This document shows, piece by piece, positions 6,881-10,944 of a DNA stretch of 11,609 nt (the stretch's first letter is position 1; each line of letters starts with the position of its first letter). A program made the position numbers and the translations under genes. The notes beneath the pieces were generated by a model, which saw nothing but the letters and a program-made list of their open reading frames with translations, searched no databases and was not told the DNA's origin. Source of the DNA: Bacteroidota bacterium (GTDB taxonomy: Bacteria > Bacteroidota > Bacteroidia > Bacteroidales > Prolixibacteraceae); NCBI GenBank assembly GCA_030691295.1, contig JAUYEQ010000496.1, positions 1-11,609 on the forward strand, written 5' to 3'.

Positions 6881-8317
6881 ATGAAATCTCTTCTACAAAA
6901 AATAGCCTCCAACACCGAAACCATTGGCGTTATTGGTCTTGGTTATGTAGGGCTGCCGTTGGCTGTTAACTTTGCCCAGGCTGGAGTAAAAGTCATAGGC
7001 TTCGATAAATCGCAATCAAAAGTCGATAAGATCAATCAAGGAGAAAACTATATCAAAGACATTCGCGATGCGGTATTGCGCGAGGTGGTCGGGAACATTA
7101 AACTGACTGCGACTACCGATTTCACCCGGATAAAAGAATGTGATGCGCTGCTGATCTGTGTGCCTACTCCTTTGGATAAATTCCGAAAACCCGACATGAG
7201 TTACATCGAATCGGCCTGCATTGCCATCGGACAAAACATGAAACCCGGCACTTTTATCAGCCTCGAAAGCACCACCTACCCCACCACTACCGAAGAGTTC
7301 ATGCTCCCGCTGATTGAGGAATCATCTAAACAAAATCCATTGGTGCCTGAGCGTTGCCCTGAGCAGCGAAGCGTGTCGAAGGGTAGAGAAGCAGTCGAAG
7401 GCAACAATTACAACAACGACAACCCTACAACCCCAAAAACTACAACCTTCCGCCACGGCACCGATTTTTGGCTGGCCTATTCTCCTGAACGCGTTGATCC
7501 GGGAAATACGAGCTTTCACACCAAAAATACACCCAAAGTACTGGGCGCCATTACTCCGGAAGGACTGGAAATAGGAGAGAAAATATATTCCAAAGCCATC
7601 GATCAGTTGCATTTGGTAAGTTCTCCGAAGGTGGCCGAAATGGTAAAGATCCTTGAAAATACTTACCGGCTTGTCAACATTAGTCTGATCAACGAACTGG
7701 CTTTGTTATCGGGCAAAATGGGTATCGACATCTGGGAAGTGATAGAAGCGGCCAAAACAAAACCTTTCGGATTTCAGGCATTTTATCCCGGCCCCGGAAT
7801 TGGAGGACACTGCATTCCCCTTGATCCGTTTTACCTCGAACACATTGCAAAAAAATACGATTTCGATCTTAGTATGATTCATACCGCGGGACACATTAAC
7901 ATGCGTATGCCCCATTACATGGTCATTAAAATATCAACAGCCCTCAACAGCCACAAGAAATCTGTAAATGGCAGTAAGATTTTGTTTCTCGGCGTAGCAT
8001 ACAAACCAAATATCGACGATGCACGCGAATCACCTGCCTTGGAAATCATCGACATCATTTCCCGAAAAGGTGCAGTTGTCTCATATCACGATCCATATAT
8101 TCCGCAGGTTGTAGAGACGCACTATAGTGCGTCTCTACGTGGTGCGTCTCTACAATCCATCGAATTAACGCCCGAAACCCTGCACGATGCCGATTGTGTG
8201 GTCATCACCACCAACCATTCAGCGTTTGATGCCGAAATGATTCAGCAACATGCCCGGTTAATTGTCGATCTGAGGAATGTAATCAAGGATGCGGGAGAGG
8301 ATGTTTTTAAATTGTAG
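6881..8317 (+). CDS. wbpA: UDP-N-acetylglucosamine 6-dehydrogenase, WbpA type, carrying translated repeat insertions
   Basis: A cytoplasmic NAD-dependent enzyme that oxidises C6 of UDP-GlcNAc to UDP-GlcNAc uronate, a precursor for surface polysaccharide. The NAD-binding fold begins at VIGLGYVGLP (17-26). CVPTPL (93-98), SLESTTYPTTTEE (127-139) and LAYSPERVDPGN (198-209) follow. The central helix has EMVKILENTYRLVN (253-266) with the catalytic Lys/Asn pair, and GPGIGGHCIPLDPFYL contains nucleophile Cys311. GVAYKPNIDDARESPA (371-386) starts the C-terminal domain. Motifs match P. aeruginosa WbpA better than WecC. At 478 residues it is about 40 longer than WbpA as I recall it. Nearly all the excess lies at residues about 150-191, low-complexity sequence encoded by repeat DNA between the YPTTTEE and SPERVDPGN motifs. 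A second element encodes residues 411-425. All catalytic motifs are intact, so it is probably active. Exact substrate (GlcNAc versus another hexosamine) is inferred. Confidence 0.88.
   Translation: MKSLLQKIASNTETIGVIGLGYVGLPLAVNFAQAGVKVIGFDKSQSKVDKINQGENYIKDIRDAVLREVVGNIKLTATTDFTRIKECDALLICVPTPLDKFRKPDMSYIESACIAIGQNMKPGTFISLESTTYPTTTEEFMLPLIEESSKQNPLVPERCPEQRSVSKGREAVEGNNYNNDNPTTPKTTTFRHGTDFWLAYSPERVDPGNTSFHTKNTPKVLGAITPEGLEIGEKIYSKAIDQLHLVSSPKVAEMVKILENTYRLVNISLINELALLSGKMGIDIWEVIEAAKTKPFGFQAFYPGPGIGGHCIPLDPFYLEHIAKKYDFDLSMIHTAGHINMRMPHYMVIKISTALNSHKKSVNGSKILFLGVAYKPNIDDARESPALEIIDIISRKGAVVSYHDPYIPQVVETHYSASLRGASLQSIELTPETLHDADCVVITTNHSAFDAEMIQQHARLIVDLRNVIKDAGEDVFKL
7342..7447. repeat. REP-like nested palindrome plus CAACC-type tail inside wbpA
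   Basis: CCTGAGC occurs at 7346-7352 and 7358-7364; GTCGAAGG occurs at 7375-7382 and 7394-7401. Together they form nested inverted repeats: TTG-G-TGCCT at the left outside against AGGCAACAA at the right, GTTGCC (7353-7358) against GGCAAC (7400-7405), and CCCT against AGGG inside. From memory, CCTGAGC...GTCGAAGG pairs are a common intergenic palindrome type in Bacteroidota. The following 7405-7447 is rich in CAAC (CAACAACGACAACCC), like the spacer repeats. The whole stretch is read in frame as about 40 extra residues of wbpA. Confidence 0.7.
8109..8155. repeat. Perfect 28-bp palindrome with extra half-copy inside wbpA
   Basis: Positions 8111-8138 are a perfect palindrome with arms GTAGAGACGCACTA and TAGTGCGTCTCTAC. 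A third arm, GTGCGTCTCTACAA (8142-8155), is the exact reverse complement of 8109-8122. The left arm can therefore pair with either right arm. It encodes residues 411-425 in the C-terminal domain, between HDPYIP and the ADCVVI strand, where homologues have a variable loop. The frame is preserved. Confidence 0.8.
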
Positions 8318-8412
8318 AGCAGGGGGCATGGAGCAAGGAGAAAGGGGGCGATAACCGGCAACCTGAAACGGAGACTGGGCGAGAGGGTGACAACAAACAA
8401 CCGGCAACCAAT
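8318..8412. repeat. Mosaic spacer: G/A-rich and CAACC modules
   Basis: Begins right after the wbpA stop. A G/A-rich string containing GCATGGAGCAAGGAGAAAGG (close to 10790-10808) is followed by CAACCTGAAACGGAGAC at 8359-8375, identical to 10667-10683 and in both cases followed by GGCGA. A second CAACC block follows (8390-8409). No gene and no terminator are seen. Confidence 0.65.
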
Positions 8413-8419
8413 ATTTTAC

Positions 8420-8427
8420 TATTTTTG
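8420..8427 (+). promoter_or_regulatory. Possible -7 promoter box for the antitoxin-like gene
   Basis: TATTTTTG matches TAnnTTTG and is followed by an A-rich start region about 50 nt before the ATG at 8479. No TTTG is present at the -33 distance, so confidence is limited. Confidence 0.35.
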
Positions 8428-8442
8428 TAGAAAACCGCTATC

Positions 8443-8472
8443 ATGGAAACTTTGACAAAAGAAAAAAAATAA
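8443..8472 (+). CDS. Possible 9-codon leader peptide
   Basis: ATG at 8443 opens a frame reading METLTKEKK, with TAA at 8470-8472, ending 6 nt before the next start. It lies between the putative -7 box and the antitoxin-like gene. It could be a leader peptide, the remains of an older start region, or chance; nothing beyond position supports it. Confidence 0.15.
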   Translation: METLTKEKK

Positions 8473-8478
8473 GAAACC

Positions 8479-8718
8479 ATGCATACACTCAAACTAAAAA
8501 TAAACGATCAGGTTTACGATAAGTTAATCGGGCTTTTGGGTAAATTCAGCAAAGACGAAGTTGAAATTATCATGGATGAATCAAATTTCAATGAAACAAA
8601 AAGATACCTTGATGCTGAATTAGATGAAATTAAAAGCGGCAAAGCAATTTTTTTTACTGTAAATGAAGCCGAACAACGACTGGAAAATCTGATCAAAAAG
8701 CATAAAGATCATCTTTAA
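8479..8718 (+). CDS. Antitoxin-like small protein, no toxin beside it
   Basis: A 79-residue protein opening MHTLKLKINDQVYDKLIGLLGKF, a short strand and helix like ribbon-helix-helix antitoxins. It continues with an acidic helical C-terminus (KRYLDAELDEIKSGKAIFF, then NEAEQRLENLIKKHKD). I recall this family as Bacteroidota antitoxins that usually precede a RelE/ParE-type toxin. Here the next gene is another antitoxin 61 nt downstream, so its own toxin is missing. It may repress its own promoter, counter a toxin elsewhere, or be decaying. The Lys/Glu-rich, AT-rich composition matches the neighbouring toxin-antitoxin genes and differs from the polysaccharide genes. Confidence 0.65.
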   Translation: MHTLKLKINDQVYDKLIGLLGKFSKDEVEIIMDESNFNETKRYLDAELDEIKSGKAIFFTVNEAEQRLENLIKKHKDHL

Positions 8719-8779
8719 AGATACCGGATTTAGACTGTTGATATTCGTATTGTATCATATAAATTAGAACTTATCAAAA

Positions 8780-8953
8780 ATGAAAAAAGAAACTGTAATT
8801 GAAGCAATTAAAGAGCTACCACAGGATTTTGAGTTAGAAAGATTACTCGAAAAACTTATTTTCATGGAAAAGGTAGAAAATGGACTTTTGCAATTAGAGC
8901 AAGGAAATACGATAACCCATGATGAAGTCATTGCACTGACAAAAAAATGGTGA
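8780..8953 (+). CDS. Antitoxin of ParE-type toxin-antitoxin pair
   Basis: A 57-residue protein: MKKETVIEAIKELPQDFELE, then RLLEKLIFMEKVENGLLQLE, then a C-terminal part ending HDEVIALTKKW. The pattern of ELPQDFxLExLxEKLxFxEKVExGL followed by an acidic-to-basic tail is typical of small antitoxins that neutralise ParE/RelE toxins. Its TGA overlaps the toxin start by 7 nt (ATG at 8947 lies inside AAATGGTGA), which indicates translational coupling and fixes the pairing. The start at 8780 follows an A-rich stretch, as usual in this phylum. The role is inferred from family pattern and overlap. Confidence 0.78.
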   Translation: MKKETVIEAIKELPQDFELERLLEKLIFMEKVENGLLQLEQGNTITHDEVIALTKKW

Positions 8954-9234
8954 AAATCATCTGGACTCAACTAGCGCTTGCTGACCTGAAAAATATTCAC
9001 CGATATATTTCTGCAGAATCTACGGTGTATGCTAATCGTATGATCGAAAAGCTGATTGCAAGAGTTGGTTTGTTATACAGTTTCCCTGAATCAGGCAGGA
9101 TTGTTCCGGAATTTGGACAAAAATCAATTAGAGAACTTATTGAAGGGAATTACCGGATAGTTTACAAAATTCATCCGGATCATATTGGTATAGCACGCAT
9201 ACATCATACTGCAAGATTACTCAGAAAAATATAG
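8947..9234 (+). CDS. parE: ParE/RelE-family toxin
   Basis: A 95-residue toxin of the RelE/ParE superfamily. MVKIIWTQLALADLKNIHRYI is the usual N-terminal strand and helix; SFPESGRIVPEF and IRELIEGNYRIVYKI are the conserved central strand motifs; ARIHHTARLLRK is the C-terminal strand and basic end. These motifs fit ParE rather than ribosome-dependent RelE, so a DNA gyrase or related target is likely, though not provable from sequence. Length is normal and no lesion is seen. It overlaps its antitoxin by 7 nt and is followed by repeat-filled spacer. Confidence 0.88.
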   Translation: MVKIIWTQLALADLKNIHRYISAESTVYANRMIEKLIARVGLLYSFPESGRIVPEFGQKSIRELIEGNYRIVYKIHPDHIGIARIHHTARLLRKI

Positions 9235-9260
9235 CCTAAAGTAAATAATTCAACAATTGA

Positions 9261-9347
9261 CAATTCGCATTTTAGTGTAATCTGTCCTAATTCGTGCCAT
9301 TCGCATTTTCGCGCAATTCGTCTTAATTCGTGAAATTCGCACTTTTC
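9261..9347. repeat. 36-bp tandem repeat of the ATTCG family (about 2.4 copies)
   Basis: ATTCGCATTTT begins at 9263 and 9299, and ATTCGCACTTTT at 9335: exact 36-nt spacing. Each full unit ends TAATTCGTGNN (TAATTCGTGCC, TAATTCGTGAA). The unit is also found singly at about 6774 and 9751. It lies just after parE in DNA without a gene. Confidence 0.75.
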
Positions 9348-9419
9348 TAAAGGCTTACCCAACAATCCCAAAGGCTTGTATATTAATTCTGAAGTATCAA
9401 GTAACAGTTTCCAAAGTAA
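9348..9419. other. Short spacer upstream of the lipoprotein-like remnant
   Basis: No gene. AAAGGCTT occurs twice (9349-9356 and 9370-9377). The DNA before the ATG at 9420 is AT-rich, and no promoter with both boxes is visible. Confidence 0.35.
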
Positions 9420-9654
9420 ATGACAAACCACCAATACATCCGTTTCTTTCTGTTGTTTCAGTTCCCGTTCTTATTGATCTTCCCTGCATGCAGAAAAGAG
9501 GTATTTCAGGCCTGACAACAACAACGCGGATAACCGGCAGACGAAAACCCAAAATGTGTTAGTAGTAATTGTAGATGGACTAAGAGAGGTCCTGAAAAAA
9601 CTGTTTGTTAGAATAAGAAATGAAAGGGATAAAGAGAAACTTTTCCTTCAATAA
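9420..9654 (+). pseudogene. Remnant of a lipoprotein gene, possibly alkaline-phosphatase/sulfatase superfamily
   Basis: The ATG at 9420 opens a 31-codon frame: MTNHQYIRFFLLFQFPFL, then LIFPACRKEVFQA and a TGA ending at 9515. The start looks like a lipoprotein signal peptide (hydrophobic core, FPAC near residue 24, then charged residues), but the protein stops at once. In the next frame, 9541-9590 reads TKTQNVLVVIVDGLRE and continues to a TAA ending at 9654. VVIVDGLR resembles the first metal-binding strand of alkaline-phosphatase-superfamily enzymes such as sulfatases. The simplest reading is a secreted enzyme gene reduced to its signal peptide and first strand, with a frameshift and a repeat string (GACAACAACAAC at 9513-9524) at the break. 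The lipobox is not perfect and the second part is short, so this is tentative. Confidence 0.35.
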
Positions 9655-9807
9655 TAACAATGACAACATTTTTCACCCCCAAAATATCCCTGCACGAAGC
9701 AGACGATGGGACAACAACCGACAACGCATAGGCAACAACATTACCTTCGTCTAATTCGTTTTAATTAGTGCAATTCGTATTTTTGTAAAAAAGAAAGGAA
9801 AAATAAA
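9655..9807. repeat. Repeat-bearing spacer upstream of the second toxin-antitoxin pair
   Basis: No gene. It holds CAACAACCGACAACG (about 9712-9726) and an ATTCG-family unit at 9751-9785 ending AATTCGTATTTTTG. The last eight bases form a promoter-like box listed separately. Confidence 0.5.
9778..9785 (+). promoter_or_regulatory. Possible -7 box supplied by an ATTCG repeat unit
   Basis: TATTTTTG matches TAnnTTTG and lies 22 nt before the antitoxin ATG at 9808, with A-rich DNA between. No TTTG is found at the -33 distance. The box is the 3' end of a repeat unit. Confidence 0.4.
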
Positions 9808-10050
9808 ATGAACACAATCGAACTTAAACAAAGCTTTCATCATCTGATTGACAGCATTGATAATGAGAATCTCCTCATAAATTTCTACGATCTTATAAAA
9901 AAAAGATCTTCGGCCAAAGAAGGACAGTTGTGGAACAATCTCACCGATCAAGAACAGAAGGAACTTTTACTTTCATGGGAAGAAAGCAAAAACCCTGAAA
10001 ATTTAATCGATCATGAGGAAATGAAAATTAAACACAAAAAATGGCTCTAA
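9808..10050 (+). CDS. Antitoxin of second RelE/ParE-type pair
   Basis: An 80-residue protein: MNTIELKQSFHHLIDSID, NENLLINFYDLIKKR, EGQLWNNLTDQEQKELLLSW, EESKNPENLIDHEEMKIKHK, KWL. This run of motifs is one I recognise as a common Bacteroidota antitoxin, whose helical N-terminus and EEMKxKHKKWL tail recur upstream of RelE/ParE toxins. It overlaps the toxin gene by 10 nt (toxin ATG at 10041 inside the codons for KWL), which indicates translational coupling. Its promoter may be the TATTTTTG box 22 nt upstream. It is not similar in sequence to the other two antitoxins here. Confidence 0.82.
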   Translation: MNTIELKQSFHHLIDSIDNENLLINFYDLIKKRSSAKEGQLWNNLTDQEQKELLLSWEESKNPENLIDHEEMKIKHKKWL

Positions 10051-10337
10051 CAATTCGCTGGACCAAACGTGCAGAAAAAAAATTTGATAAAATAATTGAA
10101 TATCTATTGGCTGAATGGAATGAGCAAGTTACAGAAGCATTTGTTAAAAAAGTATATGAATTCATTGATACACTTGCTGACTTTCCTGAAATAGGGATAA
10201 TGGAAAATAAGGAAAAAGCTATACGGGGATTTACTATTGTTAAGCAAATAAACATCTTTTACCATATTGATGGTAGCCAAATTATTATTTTAGATTTTTT
10301 CGATAACCGACAGGCACCCAAAAGAAAGAGATATTAA
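10041..10337 (+). CDS. RelE/ParE-family toxin, second pair
   Basis: A 98-residue toxin-like protein. MALTIRWTKRAEKKFDKIIEYL is the standard first strand and helix of the superfamily, ADFPEIGIMENKEKAIRGF the central turn and strand, KQINIFYHIDGSQIIILDFF the following strands, and DNRQAPKRKRY a basic C-terminus. LDFFDNRQ near the end is typical of Bacteroidota members annotated as RelE/ParE. Target (ribosome or gyrase) cannot be decided here. It overlaps its antitoxin by 10 nt. Three bases after its stop an ATG opens the split gene at 10341. The reading frame looks intact. Confidence 0.83.
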   Translation: MALTIRWTKRAEKKFDKIIEYLLAEWNEQVTEAFVKKVYEFIDTLADFPEIGIMENKEKAIRGFTIVKQINIFYHIDGSQIIILDFFDNRQAPKRKRY

Positions 10338-10340
10338 GCC

Positions 10341-10609
10341 ATGTTAACAGATACTGAAATAAAAAGAAAAGGATTCAAAATCCTGATTGAAAAGCTTGGA
10401 GATGTTGATGCTGAAACGAATCCCGTTTTTTCGGGATGAGTTCCATACGACAATTAAAAAACAAATTATTCTCGTATGAAAAATTCATTAGCCTAATCAA
10501 CAAAGAACCTTTCGATTATACCCAATGGCAAAGTACCCTTTGGAGCGAGCAAACCATTGAACATGTTAGTGAAAAGGCCATGAACGACCGGACAAAAGAC
10601 AAGGGATAA
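10341..10609 (+). pseudogene. Conserved small protein gene split by a 65-nt insertion
   Basis: The ATG at 10341 starts MLTDTEIKRKGFKILIEKLG, DVDAE, then runs into foreign sequence and stops at 10437-10439 (32 codons). The rest of the family sequence, EKFISLINKEPFDYTQWQST, LWSEQTIEHVSEKAMNDRT, KDKG, appears in another frame and ends at TAA 10607-10609. Joining DVDAE to KFISLINKEPFDYT restores a protein of about 69 residues that I recognise as a widespread uncharacterised family (VDAE-x-FI-x-LI-x-x-EPFDYT-x-W), often near toxin-antitoxin genes. The insertion (10416-10480) shifts the frame by 2. The downstream fragment has its own ATG at 10436, overlapping the upstream stop as ATGA, so both halves might still be translated. 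Function of the family is not known to me. Confidence 0.75.
10416..10480. mobile_element. Small palindromic insertion with TGAA target duplication
   Basis: Sixty-one nt of extra DNA (10416-10476) lie between two TGAA copies (10412-10415 and 10477-10480) in the middle of a conserved gene. Inside are a hairpin ATCCCGTTTTTTCGGGAT (10420-10437) and a second inverted repeat, CATACGA at 10444-10450 against TCGTATG at 10472-10478, around an AT-rich loop. It is far too short to encode anything, so it would be a non-autonomous, REP- or MITE-like element. The T-loop hairpin has no U-tail and is not a terminator. The family is not identified. Confidence 0.65.
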
Positions 10610-10860
10610 AAAAGGAAAGAACGACAAGGAGACCGCTAGACAACTGACAACCTTTTCGACAACCGACAACCTGAAACGGAGACATGGCGATGGGGCGATG
10701 GGGCGAGCAGCCAATAATATCCAACAATCTCCAATAATCAATATCGAATGTCCAATATCCAATAAGAAAGGGAAAGCAGAGAGCCGGGTGCATGGGGCAA
10801 GGAAAAGGGAGAAGGAAGAAGGAAGAAAGGAGAAAGGAGAAGTGAAAAATGTTCATCGCA
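10610..10860. repeat. Large mosaic of CAACC, G/A-rich and ATATCCAA repeat modules
   Basis: No gene. CAACTGACAACC and CAACCGACAACC (10640-10670) run into CAACCTGAAACGGAGAC (10667-10683). GGCGATGGGGCGATGGGGCG follows (about 10687-10706), then an ATAATATCCAA copy at 10714-10724 identical to 6635-6645, further TCCAATA strings to about 10763, and a long G/A-rich tract with GAAGGAAGAAGG to about 10843. All modules occur in other spacers of the window. Confidence 0.65.
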
Positions 10861-10944
10861 CAACATTTGGTTAAATGAGAATTGTTTTGTAAATTAGCTT
10901 GTAGAGCTATTTCTACTTACTAAAAATCATTTAATCAAAATTTT
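10861..10944 (+). promoter_or_regulatory. AT-rich upstream region of the final gene
   Basis: TTTG occurs at 10866-10869 and 10887-10890, and TAGCTTG (10895-10901) approximates the -7 box, but no pair has the 19-21 nt spacing. It probably contains the promoter of the gene at 10945, since the DNA before it is repeat, but the exact boxes are not clear. Confidence 0.25.

Noticed and set aside
10420..10437. Intrinsic terminator after the second toxin gene
   Set aside because: The Ts are in the loop (CCCG-TTTTTT-CGGG) and no U-run follows the stem; it lies inside the inserted element.
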